57,467 bases of DNA from Tenacibaculum sp. (GCA_020629275.1 JAHDDQ010000013.1:1-57467), one strand, 5' to 3'. Numbered from the stretch's first letter, positions 18,494-26,549 are shown. Program-made: numbers and translations. The notes: generated by a model not told the origin, from the sequence alone.

Positions 18494-19081
18494 ATGTTTA
18501 CAGGTATTATAGAAACCCTAGGAGCAATAGTTGATTTGAAAAATGAAGAAGGTAATTTACACCTAACGGTTAAAAGTACAATTACTAATGAATTAAAAAT
18601 AGATCAAAGTGTTGCACATAATGGAGTATGTTTAACGGTAGTAGCAATTAATAACGATGAGTATGTTGTTACAGCAATACAAGAAACGTTAGATAAAACT
18701 AATATTGGTTTATTGGAAATTGATGATGTAGTAAATCTTGAGCGAGCTATGAAATTGGGAGATCGTCTTGACGGACATATGGTTCAAGGGCATGTAGATG
18801 AAGTTGGAGTTTGTAAAAAGATTGAAGATGCAAACGGAAGTACAGTATTTACTTTTGAATATGACACTTCTAGCAAAAACATAACCATAGAAAAAGGATC
18901 GGTTACTATTAATGGTGTTAGTTTAACTGTTGTAAATTCTAAAGCAAAAGAATTTAGTGTGGCCATCATTCCTTACACTTACGAGCATACAACATTTAAA
19001 AACTTTAAAGTAGGAACGAAAGTTAATTTAGAGTTTGATGTCATAGGAAAATATGTAACACGATTAAATAGCTATAAATAA
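18494..19081 (+). CDS. ribE: riboflavin synthase, alpha subunit
   Basis: Two tandem lumazine-binding repeats (about 1-95 and 96-195) form the enzyme that dismutates two lumazine molecules to riboflavin. The N-terminus MFTGIIE is diagnostic, and each repeat has the SVAHNGVCLTVV / SVTINGVSLTVV and paired RAMKLGDRLDGHMVQGHVD-type segments. The length of 195 residues is standard. A bidirectional terminator follows. Confidence 0.96.
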   Translation: MFTGIIETLGAIVDLKNEEGNLHLTVKSTITNELKIDQSVAHNGVCLTVVAINNDEYVVTAIQETLDKTNIGLLEIDDVVNLERAMKLGDRLDGHMVQGHVDEVGVCKKIEDANGSTVFTFEYDTSSKNITIEKGSVTINGVSLTVVNSKAKEFSVAIIPYTYEHTTFKNFKVGTKVNLEFDVIGKYVTRLNSYK

Positions 19082-19082
19082 T

Positions 19083-19110
19083 AAAAGAGAGGTTTTAACC
19101 TCTCTTTTTT
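19083..19110. terminator. bidirectional terminator between ribE and the peptide cluster
   Basis: A 12-bp stem, AAAAGAGAGGTT / AACCTCTCTTTT, with a 2-base loop and T-run. It can end both ribE and the minus-strand peptide transcript. The following bases to 19262 show no gene. Confidence 0.8.
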
Positions 19111-19262
19111 TTATAAAAATACAAATGTTTAACTCTTTTCTGTTTTCAGCGTTTTCTCAGTGGTTATTGTAACTGTTGAGACGCCTCATATAATCTTTAA
19201 GATTTATTAATGACTTTTTCTGCTGAAATAAATTGATCTAAAATTCGTTTCTCTATTAATGT

Positions 19263-19460
19263 TTAGTAAAGGTAGTATCCACCGCGACCGTCACATACTC
19301 CCGGACAGTGTGGTGGCCCGCACTTAATTTGTCGCGTTGCCGAAGGGCAAACTTCTGCACAAGTTTTAGCTAAAGAAATTAAAGTAGGTCTCCCTCCTAA
19401 AATATCTGTTTGCTCATTTTTATTTAAAGCTTTTCCTAGGTTTAAAATTTGTTTTTTCAT
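19263..19460 (-). CDS. GG-leader peptide precursor 1
   Basis: The 65-residue precursor has the 23-residue leader of the cluster (MKKQILNLGK..., ending LGG), so the C39 exporter should release a 42-residue core. The core has five cysteines, the only odd number in the family here, in a Pro/Gly-rich CGPPHCPGVCDGRGG stretch, and ends YYLY. It is the last gene of the cluster. Function of the secreted peptide is unknown. Confidence 0.8.
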   Translation of the reverse strand: MKKQILNLGKALNKNEQTDILGGRPTLISLAKTCAEVCPSATRQIKCGPPHCPGVCDGRGGYYLY

Positions 19461-19487
19461 GATTAAAAGTTTTTTAGATTTTTATAA

Positions 19488-19703
19488 TTAAAAGCATACA
19501 CATAAATCGGTTGTTCCGTATTGACCAGGATATGAGTTTGATATCACACCTCCAGTATCACCACAATGTTGAGGTGTACAGCAAATAGGATCTCCAGAAT
19601 TTACTAAGCATCTGAATTTAATAGGCTTTAGCATACCTCCTTTAACTTTTTTTTGCTCAGTTTTATTTAGAGATTTTCCTAGATTTAAGATTGATTTTTT
19701 CAT
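19488..19703 (-). CDS. GG-leader peptide precursor 2
   Basis: A 71-residue precursor whose leader ends VKGG at residue 23. The 48-residue core has six cysteines, including an adjacent CC and a terminal CVCF. One copy of the interleaved-repeat leader element lies 22 bases upstream of its start codon. Confidence 0.8.
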   Translation of the reverse strand: MKKSILNLGKSLNKTEQKKVKGGMLKPIKFRCLVNSGDPICCTPQHCGDTGGVISNSYPGQYGTTDLCVCF

Positions 19704-19725
19704 GATTATTGAATTTTAGTTAAAT

Positions 19726-19758
19726 CCTTGACTTTTTAAGACATTCGAGGATTACGTC
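19726..19758 (-). promoter_or_regulatory. interleaved-repeat leader element, copy 1 (most diverged)
   Basis: Plus-strand order: arm A CCTTGA (19726-31), arm B GACAT (19740-44), A' TCGAGG (19745-50), 3 bases, B' ACGTC (19754-58). Each changed pair is a G-U or A-C exchange. The TTCGCGA tail found in the other copies is missing. It precedes precursor 2. Confidence 0.5.
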
Positions 19759-19769
19759 TGTTTTCAAAA

Positions 19770-19979
19770 CTAAACACACAAATCTGGTAGCGCATCACAG
19801 ATATCAAGTAAAGGACCATCTTCTTCTGGTCTTACACATCCTCCTTCGCATGGTTGATTTATCTTTACTCCATGTGCGTTACATTCACATATAGGAAGAT
19901 AATACGTATCACTCCCATTAATTTTCTTTAATTGATTCTTACTTAGAGATTTCCCTAAACATAAAATTGATTTTTTCAT
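19770..19979 (-). CDS. GG-leader peptide precursor 3
   Basis: The 69-residue precursor has leader MKKSILCLGK..., ending INGS rather than GG, and an extra Cys at leader position 7. The 46-residue core has six cysteines and is acidic (PEEDGPLLDICDALPDLCV). The frame is open upstream to 20066, but that part overlaps precursor 4 and the leader match fixes the start at 19979. Confidence 0.78.
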   Translation of the reverse strand: MKKSILCLGKSLSKNQLKKINGSDTYYLPICECNAHGVKINQPCEGGCVRPEEDGPLLDICDALPDLCV

Positions 19980-19995
19980 AATAGTATGTTCAAGT

Positions 19996-20187
19996 TTAAA
20001 AACAAGGACCAAAATCAATAGTGTAAATACCAACAGGACCTCGACAATAGCCCAGGAGCCTTCCACTCATACAAGCGACTAAGGCTCTTCCTCCTTCATT
20101 ACAATAGTAAGTTCTTAAGCCTCCATTAATTTTTCTTTGATCGTTTTTATTTAGAGATTTCCCTAAGTTTAAGATTGATTTTTTCAT
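19996..20187 (-). CDS. GG-leader peptide precursor 4
   Basis: A 63-residue precursor with leader ending INGG at 23. The 40-residue core has four cysteines and an aromatic start (LRTYYC) and end (DFGPCF). It lies 16 bases before precursor 3. Confidence 0.8.
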   Translation of the reverse strand: MKKSILNLGKSLNKNDQRKINGGLRTYYCNEGGRALVACMSGRLLGYCRGPVGIYTIDFGPCF

Positions 20188-20216
20188 TTTATAATTATTT
20201 TAGGTTAATAGAAGTT

Positions 20217-20396
20217 TTATCTAGGAATACAAGATTCAACATAAGAAGAACCGTCGAATCTGTAACAGGTTCTTTCATTCGGTGTCAAATAACCGCAATG
20301 AGTGCAAAGTGCTGCTTCATTACGAAAGCTACCATTAACATTTTGCTGTTCAGTTTTACTTAAGATTTTTCCTAGATTTTGGATTGATTTTCTCAT
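20217..20396 (-). CDS. GG-leader peptide precursor 5
   Basis: This 59-residue gene starts MRKSIQNLGK and its leader ends VNGS at 23. The 36-residue core has four cysteines with a CTHC pair and ends SCIPR. A leader element copy lies 30 bases upstream of the start codon. Confidence 0.78.
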   Translation of the reverse strand: MRKSIQNLGKILSKTEQQNVNGSFRNEAALCTHCGYLTPNERTCYRFDGSSYVESCIPR

Positions 20397-20426
20397 AATT
20401 TATATAGGTTTAAATAGTGATTAAAT

Positions 20427-20474
20427 CCTTGGTTGTTTAAAGACATTCAAGGTTTATGTCTATTCTTCGCGAAA
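20427..20474 (-). promoter_or_regulatory. interleaved-repeat leader element, copy 2
   Basis: Plus-strand order: A CCTTGG (20427-32), B GACAT (20442-46), A' TCAAGG (20447-52), TTT, B' ATGTC (20456-60), then CTTCGCGAAAG. It lies upstream of precursor 5 in the minus-strand direction and may act as RNA or as a DNA site. Confidence 0.6.
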
Positions 20475-20543
20475 GAATTTATTTATAGAAGCCTTTGAAA
20501 AGACTAATTTCTTATTATTAAAAATAAAGAGTAGGATTAAACT

Positions 20544-20738
20544 TTACAGGCCAAGTCCGCATGCTGGATGTTCGGGTATAACGCATAAATAGTTACAACA
20601 GATGTGGCCAGGTACACCACAAGAAAAGCTGTATCTAGATCGGCATACGCCATATTCGTCATTGTCGAAGCTACCTGCAATGTTTTTTTGTTCGTTCTTG
20701 TTTAAGATTTTTCCTAGATTCAAGATTGATTTCTTCAT
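20544..20738 (-). CDS. GG-leader peptide precursor 6
   Basis: Leader MKKSILNLGK... ends IAGS at 23. A second ATG directly upstream (20741) would add one Met. The 41-residue core has six cysteines, with CC and PACGLGL near the end. Confidence 0.78.
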   Translation of the reverse strand: MKKSILNLGKILNKNEQKNIAGSFDNDEYGVCRSRYSFSCGVPGHICCNYLCVIPEHPACGLGL

Positions 20739-20773
20739 CATTATTTATGTTTTTAAACTTAATTTTCTATGAT

Positions 20774-21022
20774 TTATCTACATATTGGTTTTGTACCGTC
20801 GTTACAGTTTCTGTTACAAGGAATTTGATACGTACCAAAGCTTGTGAAGCATGTTCCAAGTAATGAATCACCACCACCGCCATTATTGCCAAGACACGGG
20901 TGGTTTACAGGAACTATGCAAGGACAGCCAGGAGGAGCAATATCGCAGCCAAATTCTCCATTAACTTTTTGTTGTTCTTCTTTAGAAAGAGGTTTCCCTA
21001 GATTTAAGATTGATTTTTTCAT
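20774..21022 (-). CDS. GG-leader peptide precursor 7
   Basis: An 82-residue precursor, with leader ending VNGE at 23 instead of GG. The 59-residue core has eight cysteines, the most in the set, with a GCPC motif and a GNNGGGG run. Codons upstream to 21055 are open but lie outside the leader match. Confidence 0.76.
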   Translation of the reverse strand: MKKSILNLGKPLSKEEQQKVNGEFGCDIAPPGCPCIVPVNHPCLGNNGGGGDSLLGTCFTSFGTYQIPCNRNCNDGTKPICR

Positions 21023-21213
21023 AATTAATAGTAGTTTAGAGTATTGAAATAACACAAATCAGTTTTGTGAAAATGGATTTGTATTAGATTAAGTACAAGT
21101 AACATTACTATGATATAAACATAGTAATGTGCTTGAAAATATATTTACACTAAAGATTGTTTAGATGTAAAAGAAGTGCGTTTGCTGCAAAGCAATAAAA
21201 GTGTCAGTAAATT

Positions 21214-21393
21214 TTAGAATGGACATTCTTTGGATAGCAATACGTATCCACTTGGGCAATATCCATAGTGGCCGCCATTCTCACAAATATCTAATGCTGG
21301 TGATCCGTCAGGACAGAAGAAAAGCCCACCATTGACATTTTTTTGCTCGTTTTTACTTAATACTTTTCCTAAGTTTAAGATTGTTTTTTCCAT
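21214..21393 (-). CDS. GG-leader peptide precursor 8
   Basis: A 59-residue precursor, leader MEKTILNLGK... ending VNGG at 23. The 36-residue core has four cysteines (FFCPDG, DICEN, GYCPSG, KECPF). It starts about 80 bases after the HlyD-like gene, and a leader element copy fills that gap. Confidence 0.8.
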   Translation of the reverse strand: MEKTILNLGKVLSKNEQKNVNGGLFFCPDGSPALDICENGGHYGYCPSGYVLLSKECPF

Positions 21394-21422
21394 GATTTAT
21401 AGATTTAATGTAGTCATTAACC

Positions 21423-21470
21423 CCTTGAACATTTATAGACACTCAAGGTTTGTGTCTGGTCTTCGCGAGT
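21423..21470 (-). promoter_or_regulatory. interleaved-repeat leader element, copy 3
   Basis: Plus-strand order: A CCTTGA (21423-28), B GACAC (21438-42), A' TCAAGG (21443-48), 3 bases, B' GTGTC (21452-56), then CTTCGCGAG. Both B arms differ from copies 2 and 4 by matching changes that keep the pairing. It separates the HlyD-like gene from precursor 8. Confidence 0.65.
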
Positions 21471-21472
21471 AA

Positions 21473-22762
21473 TTATTTTATTATTTTTTTTAGCTGATAA
21501 AAGAAGCGTTCGATTAATCTTAAATCTTCAGTTATAATATCAGCAGATCCTTGCATTTCTTGTTTAAAAGAAATGATTTTTCCGTAGGTCGTTTTTAGTT
21601 GTTTTGGCAAATCAACATCAATTAAATAATTTCCTTCTTGATCGGGAACAGCTGAAATAGATCTTACTTTACCATTAAGGTCGCCGAATTCATCTGAAGG
21701 ATAATTTAAAAGCTTGATTTGTACTCTTTGCCCTGCTTTAATTTTACCTGAATTAGCCATTGGTGCTTTAATTTTACCAACAAATGATTCACTTTTATTA
21801 GGTATAATTGTGAATATTAAATCACCAAGTTTTACAGATTGGTTTTCACTCCAAAAAGATAAAATTGATACTTTACCATCAATAGAAGAGGTGAGGGCAT
21901 ACATTTTTTCCCAGTCTCGAATGGCTTTTTTTAAGTAGAAAAAAGATTGTATAGCTTTACTTTTTAATCGTAAATCACTTTGTATCTTCTTAATAGAGGT
22001 TCCTTCCAGATTTTTTGAAGAATTGTTTATTAATTCGCGTATTTGTGAAATAGAAGTTCTAACATTTTGATAAGAACGTTGTGCTTGTAAATAGTCAACT
22101 TCTTTCTGATCTTTTTCTTTTGCAGAGATTACTCCTTGTTCGAACATTTTTCTGCTTCTGTCTAAGTCAATTCTTTTATATTCTAATTCTTTTTTACTTA
22201 AGTCTTGTTGAGATAATAGAATTTGAAGTCTGCCTCTGGCTTCTATTACAGACATTCTGTTGGCAAACGTTTCTGATTTGAAAGGAGTTAAATTCTTATT
22301 TAATGTGTATTCTAAATAATCATTTTCAAACTGAGAATAACTCGTTACTATATCTCCTAGAATTAATGGAGGTAACTTTTTTACGGGAAAAGTAAAGTCT
22401 TCGTTATTCATTTTAATTGTATCTACAATACTTTTTAAAAGTAGAACATCTTTATAGGAAGCACTATTTTCAATAACAGCTAATATTTCATTTTTCTTTA
22501 CTTCTTGCCCTTCAGTAGTTAAAAATATTTCAAATGGACCAGTTGAATTTGCATAAATTTTTTCTGGTGGTAGCGAAGTGGTAACCATAACTTGCGATGA
22601 TATAACGTCTGGGTATTTAATAAACCAAGACATTAATAATAACATTAATATTAAAACTAAAATTAATGAGTTACCATAACGTATCATCCAATTCGGAACT
22701 TTCGTAAGTATTTCTTGTACTTCTTCGCTTCGTATTTCTATATCTTGAGTACTCTGTGGCAT
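21473..22762 (-). CDS. HlyD-family periplasmic adaptor for peptide export
   Basis: The 429-residue protein has a cytoplasmic N-terminus, one TM helix (about 30-48), a lipoyl-like half (KIYANSTGPFEIFLTTEGQEVKKNEILAVIEN), a long coiled-coil region (about 125-260), the returning half (SSIDGKVSILSF...VKLGDLIFTI) and a beta-barrel domain. It should link the C39-ABC exporter to an outer-membrane channel; no TolC-like gene is in the cluster. Its gene has a strong terminator just upstream, so it needs its own promoter. Confidence 0.9.
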   Translation of the reverse strand: MPQSTQDIEIRSEEVQEILTKVPNWMIRYGNSLILVLILMLLLMSWFIKYPDVISSQVMVTTSLPPEKIYANSTGPFEIFLTTEGQEVKKNEILAVIENSASYKDVLLLKSIVDTIKMNNEDFTFPVKKLPPLILGDIVTSYSQFENDYLEYTLNKNLTPFKSETFANRMSVIEARGRLQILLSQQDLSKKELEYKRIDLDRSRKMFEQGVISAKEKDQKEVDYLQAQRSYQNVRTSISQIRELINNSSKNLEGTSIKKIQSDLRLKSKAIQSFFYLKKAIRDWEKMYALTSSIDGKVSILSFWSENQSVKLGDLIFTIIPNKSESFVGKIKAPMANSGKIKAGQRVQIKLLNYPSDEFGDLNGKVRSISAVPDQEGNYLIDVDLPKQLKTTYGKIISFKQEMQGSADIITEDLRLIERFFYQLKKIIK

Positions 22763-22844
22763 AAAGTTTTTTACAGTGTATAAAAGAACTAAGTTCTTAT
22801 TATTTAACGGTTATTTAGATTTTTTGGTATCTGCAATATAATTC

Positions 22845-22886
22845 AAAAAGCAAGATTAGAAGACACGACTTCTAATCTTGCTTTTT
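22845..22886. terminator. strong terminator between precursor 9 and the HlyD-like gene
   Basis: A perfect 18-bp stem (left arm 22845-22862, right arm 22869-22886, core GCAAGATTAGAAG) with a 6-base loop and T-runs on both strands. It begins one base after the stop of precursor 9 on the minus strand and splits the cluster into separate transcripts. Confidence 0.9.
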
Positions 22887-22887
22887 C

Positions 22888-23067
22888 TTAATATGCTACA
22901 GGTAAATCATTATCTTGACAATGACCACCAAAGTATTGATCTATAATAATACAAGTGAAATTAAGAGGACAATCACGTGTAGAATTACATCTCTGTAAAC
23001 CACCGTTAATGCTTCTTTGCTCTGTTCTACCTAGAACATTTCCTAATTTTAATATTGATTTTTTCAT
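22888..23067 (-). CDS. GG-leader peptide precursor 9
   Basis: A 59-residue precursor, leader MKKSILKLGN... ending INGG at 23. The 36-residue core (four Cys) starts LQRCNSTRDCP, much like the IRCNTNRECP start of precursor 14, so these two cores are related while the others are not. Confidence 0.8.
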   Translation of the reverse strand: MKKSILKLGNVLGRTEQRSINGGLQRCNSTRDCPLNFTCIIIDQYFGGHCQDNDLPVAY

Positions 23068-23082
23068 GTTTTCTAAATTTTA

Positions 23083-23274
23083 TTAATAAGCTTGAATACA
23101 GCAATTCCTAAAGCATGCAGTTGGTGCACCTGGTAGAATTGTATTTACACATTGGTTACAATTACTTACATAATACGATCCAAATCCACCGCAAGAATTA
23201 TTTAAACCACCATTAACTGACTGTTGCTCTGTCTTGTTTAGTGTCTTTCCTATACTTAAAATTGATTTTTTCAT
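23083..23274 (-). CDS. GG-leader peptide precursor 10
   Basis: A 63-residue precursor, leader MKKSILSIGK... ending VNGG at 23. The 40-residue core has six cysteines in the pattern NC-x2-C and a late CFRNCC. It is 15 bases upstream of precursor 9. Confidence 0.8.
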   Translation of the reverse strand: MKKSILSIGKTLNKTEQQSVNGGLNNSCGGFGSYYVSNCNQCVNTILPGAPTACFRNCCIQAY

Positions 23275-23290
23275 GATGATTAGGTTTTAA

Positions 23291-23500
23291 TTAGAAAGAA
23301 AAACAACGAACACTAACTAAAACACGATTTCTACAGTCTTGTGGTAGTGCATTATATTCATCGCATGTACCACAATTTAAAGATATTGGTCCGTCAAATA
23401 CACCATAACAAATAGGTCCAGAGCAAGATCCACCACCATTTATTTTCTTCTGGTCAGCTTTTACTAAAGCTTTTCCTAAATTTAAGATTGATTTTTTCAT
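23291..23500 (-). CDS. GG-leader peptide precursor 11
   Basis: A 69-residue precursor, leader ending INGG at 23 and a 46-residue core with six cysteines, ending RCFSF. It is 16 bases upstream of precursor 10. Confidence 0.8.
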   Translation of the reverse strand: MKKSILNLGKALVKADQKKINGGGSCSGPICYGVFDGPISLNCGTCDEYNALPQDCRNRVLVSVRCFSF

Positions 23501-23528
23501 TTTTCTGTTTTAAAAATTAATTAAGAGC

Positions 23529-23699
23529 TTAACAACCACAGCCTTCAAACACATCAGCGCCATATCTTCTTATCTGGTCTTCTCTTACGCTATTAGAAGA
23601 GCTACAAAATCTTTCACATGTAAAGATGTAGCCACCATTAATAAGTTGTTGTTCTTTTTTTTCTAGGGTTTTTCCCAGTTTTAAAACTGATTTTTTCAT
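23529..23699 (-). CDS. GG-leader peptide precursor 12
   Basis: A 56-residue precursor, the shortest in the set: leader MKKSVLKLGK... ending INGG, 33-residue core with four cysteines ending GCGC. The open frame upstream to 23750 runs through the leader element and is not used. Confidence 0.8.
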   Translation of the reverse strand: MKKSVLKLGKTLEKKEQQLINGGYIFTCERFCSSSNSVREDQIRRYGADVFEGCGC

Positions 23700-23730
23700 A
23701 AGTTTTAGATTTAATATTGATTGATTAAAT

Positions 23731-23770
23731 CCTTGATCATTTAAAGACATTCAAGGTTTATGTCTATTCT
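23731..23770 (-). promoter_or_regulatory. interleaved-repeat leader element, copy 4
   Basis: Plus-strand order: A CCTTGA (23731-36), B GACAT (23746-50), A' TCAAGG (23751-56), TTT, B' ATGTC (23760-64), then the palindrome TTCGCGAA. It lies between the exporter gene and precursor 12. Confidence 0.65.
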
Positions 23771-23787
23771 TCGCGAAAAAATATATT

Positions 23788-25974
23788 TTAACTACCTAGT
23801 TCAAGTTGATTTTTTACTAGGTGATAATAACTTCCTTTTAATTTAATTAATTCTTGATGGTTTCCTTTTTCAACAATTTTTCCTTTATCCAATACAACAA
23901 TTTGATGTGCGTTTTTTACTGTGCTTAATCGATGAGCAATAACAACAGCAGTTTTATCGGCAAAGAAAGTATTTAGTTTTTCCATAATTACCTTTTCATT
24001 GTTTGCATCTAACGCTGAAGTAGCTTCATCAAAGAATAAGAATTTAGGGTTTTTATAAACAGATCGTGCAATCAACAATCGTTGTTTTTGCCCTGTACTT
24101 AAACCACTTCCTTCGCTACCAATTTTTGTATTGTAACCTAAAGGTAATCCTTCAATATAATCTCTAATGTTTGCCACATCTATTGCGTGAGCTAGTCTTT
24201 CCTTATCTACATAATCTTCACCAACAGCAATATTTTTAGCTATTGTATCATTAAAAATATATCCCTCTTGCATTACCACGCCACAATTCCTTCTCCATTC
24301 TTTCTGTGAAATATTTTTAAAATTAAAACTTCCAACAGATATATCACCCTCATCTACATGATAAAACCCGAGTAATAATTTCATTAATGTTGTTTTCCCA
24401 CTACCACTAACACCAACAATGGCTGTAGTTTTATTAGCAGGGATATTTAAGCTTAGGTTTTTTATTACTGGATCTAAGCCTCCAGTATATCTAAATGAGA
24501 TGTTATTTAAATTTATACCTGTATTATCTGGAATATTAGTAACTTTTTCATCCCCAGGTTTCTCTTCGTCTTCCATATTATGAATCTCACCAAGTCTGTC
24601 TAAAGATATTTGAGCATCTTGTAAATCTCTCATAAAATTAATAAGCTGAGTAATTGGGCCGTTTAACTGTCCTACGATATAACTAATAGCCATCATCATA
24701 CCTAGAGTTAAAGGTCCTTCGATAACTAACTTAGCCGAGAGTATGGTAATGAACATATTCTTTAGTTCATTAATGAAATTAGATCCTACACTTTGTGTTT
24801 GTTCCAGAGCTAAACTTTTAGTAGCTACTTTAAATAAACGTGCTTGAACATATTCCCAATTCCAGCGCATTCTTCTTTCAGCATTATGCAATTTAATTTC
24901 TTGCATTCCATTTATAAGTTCAATAACCTTACTTTGTTCTTGACTAACTTCTGAAAACCTTTTATAATCAAGTTCTTTACGTTTCTTAAAGAAAAACAGT
25001 ACCCAAGCAAAGTATAAAACGCTACCTAAAACAAATACACCAAATATTTGTAAACTGTAAAAACCTAAGACAAAGCTGAAGATAATTAGATTTACAAAAG
25101 AGAATAATACACTTAACGAAGAGGTTGTTAAGATTCGTTCAATTCTTTTATGGTCATTTATTCTCTGTAATAAGTCTCCTGTCATTCTTACATCAAAATA
25201 AGAAATTGGCAACTTCATTAATTTGATAAAAAAATCTGAAATTAAAGAGATGTTTATTCGAGTACTTAGATGTAATAAAATCCAGCTCCTAATAATTTCT
25301 AAAGATGCTTTTCCTATGAATAAAAATAGCTGCGCAAATAGAATGAGATAAACAAAATTTATATCTTGATTTTTAATACCTACATCTACTACACTTTGCG
25401 TTAAGAAAGGGAGTATCAATTGTAATAAACTACCCGCTAAAAGTCCAATTGCTAATTGAATAATGAACTTTTTATATTTAATAAGATATTTGAAAATAAA
25501 AGAGAACCCAAACTTTTCATCTTCTTCAAAATCTTCAGAGTAGAATTTAGGTGTTGGTTCAACCAATAAGGCTATTCCTTCTTCTGTATCCTCATTGGCA
25601 TTATTACCAATCCAATGTTTAATAAATTCATCTTTAGTAAATGTTATTAATCCATGTGCTGGATCTGATATATAAACAGTGTCTTTCTTAATCTTGTAAA
25701 GTACTACATAATGGTTTTTATTCCAATGAACAATGCAAGGTAATGGAGCTTCTAAAAGCTTATTGAAAGCTAACTTAATTCCAAGAGACTTGAAACCAAT
25801 TGATTCGACTGCTTCACTTATACCTAATAAGCTACTTCCTTCTCTTGTGGTTTCACTTAATGTTCGTAATTGTTGAGTGTTAATGGTTTTACCATAGTGC
25901 TTTGCTATAATTTTAATACATGTAGGGCCACAATCTTTGGCTTCAGTTTGGTTGTAGTGTGGAAATTTTTTCAA
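23788..25974 (-). CDS. peptidase-containing ABC exporter (C39 type)
   Basis: This protein cuts the leader of the peptide precursors and exports the cores. The 728 residues hold an N-terminal C39 cysteine peptidase (1-135) with Q9, C15 in KDCGPTC, H88 in NHYVVLY and D104 in SDPAHG. Six TM helices follow (about 165-450), then an ATPase domain with Walker A GVSGSGKTT, signature LSTGQKQRL and Walker B FLFFDEATSALD. All catalytic residues are present. It is placed among 14 precursor genes whose leaders fit its specificity. Confidence 0.96.
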   Translation of the reverse strand: MKKFPHYNQTEAKDCGPTCIKIIAKHYGKTINTQQLRTLSETTREGSSLLGISEAVESIGFKSLGIKLAFNKLLEAPLPCIVHWNKNHYVVLYKIKKDTVYISDPAHGLITFTKDEFIKHWIGNNANEDTEEGIALLVEPTPKFYSEDFEEDEKFGFSFIFKYLIKYKKFIIQLAIGLLAGSLLQLILPFLTQSVVDVGIKNQDINFVYLILFAQLFLFIGKASLEIIRSWILLHLSTRINISLISDFFIKLMKLPISYFDVRMTGDLLQRINDHKRIERILTTSSLSVLFSFVNLIIFSFVLGFYSLQIFGVFVLGSVLYFAWVLFFFKKRKELDYKRFSEVSQEQSKVIELINGMQEIKLHNAERRMRWNWEYVQARLFKVATKSLALEQTQSVGSNFINELKNMFITILSAKLVIEGPLTLGMMMAISYIVGQLNGPITQLINFMRDLQDAQISLDRLGEIHNMEDEEKPGDEKVTNIPDNTGINLNNISFRYTGGLDPVIKNLSLNIPANKTTAIVGVSGSGKTTLMKLLLGFYHVDEGDISVGSFNFKNISQKEWRRNCGVVMQEGYIFNDTIAKNIAVGEDYVDKERLAHAIDVANIRDYIEGLPLGYNTKIGSEGSGLSTGQKQRLLIARSVYKNPKFLFFDEATSALDANNEKVIMEKLNTFFADKTAVVIAHRLSTVKNAHQIVVLDKGKIVEKGNHQELIKLKGSYYHLVKNQLELGS

Positions 25975-26037
25975 GTAGCTAGATTAAACAAACTGGAAAA
26001 CTTATGTTTTCCAGTTAAGATTATTTAAATTTAATAT

Positions 26038-26289
26038 TTATGCATAAGGACCATCAACTGGACCACCGCCACCACCTGAGCCACAAACAGGATGGTTGTA
26101 AACGAAATAAGGTAATTCTAGATAACAACTTTGAGATTGTCCTCCATCTAAACCAGCTCTTCTTCCACTACAAGTGTATCTGCACCAAGTACCAGAGCCT
26201 GTTCTTCGATGAAAGAAACTACCCCCTTTGATTTCTTGTAGTTGCTTTTTTTCTAAAGCTTTACCTAAATTTAAAATTTGTTTTTTCAT
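26038..26289 (-). CDS. GG-leader peptide precursor 13
   Basis: An 83-residue precursor, leader MKKQILNLGK... ending IKGG at 23. The 60-residue core has four cysteines, a basic first half and a Gly-rich tail (VCGSGGGGGPVDGPYA). It is 14 bases downstream of precursor 14 and 63 bases before the exporter gene. Confidence 0.8.
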   Translation of the reverse strand: MKKQILNLGKALEKKQLQEIKGGSFFHRRTGSGTWCRYTCSGRRAGLDGGQSQSCYLELPYFVYNHPVCGSGGGGGPVDGPYA

Positions 26290-26303
26290 GTTTTTAAGAT
26301 TGA

Positions 26304-26477
26304 TTAACAATTACCAATACAGTATTTATTACCGTTAGGAAATACCTCACAAGTATGACAGAAAGGACATTCACGGTTAGTATTGCATCTGATATTAAAA
26401 GGCCCAATTCCTCCTTTAACTAACTTTTGTGCAGTTTTACTTAACGGTTTCCCTAAATCTAAAACTTGTTTTTTCAT
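26304..26477 (-). CDS. GG-leader peptide precursor 14
   Basis: A 57-residue precursor, leader MKKQVLDLGK... ending VKGG. The 34-residue core has six cysteines, half of them closely spaced (ECPFCHTC), a knottin-like density. Its core is related to that of precursor 9. Confidence 0.8.
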   Translation of the reverse strand: MKKQVLDLGKPLSKTAQKLVKGGIGPFNIRCNTNRECPFCHTCEVFPNGNKYCIGNC

Positions 26478-26502
26478 AATTGAAATATTAAAAGTACATT
26501 TG

Positions 26503-26549
26503 TGGCGAACATTTAAAGACACTCACCATGTGTGTCTATTCTTCGCGAG
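26503..26549 (-). promoter_or_regulatory. interleaved-repeat leader element, copy 5
   Basis: Plus-strand order: A TGGCGA (26503-08), B GACAC (26518-22), A' TCACCA (26523-28), 3 bases, B' GTGTC (26532-36), then CTTCGCGAG. Both A arms have changed relative to the other copies yet still pair on the transcribed strand (one G-U). A further imperfect hairpin (26565-26594, GCAAAGTCG / CGGCTTTGC) lies between it and the VKOR gene. Confidence 0.65.

Noticed and set aside
19980..20066. N-terminal extension of precursor 3
   Set aside because: It overlaps precursor 4 and the conserved MKKSIL leader gives the true start at 19979.
22845..22886. 18-bp palindrome considered as an attC-like junction or IS end
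   Set aside because: Perfect stem, short loop and flanking T-runs fit a terminator; there are no RYYYAAC/GTTRRRY ends or transposase.
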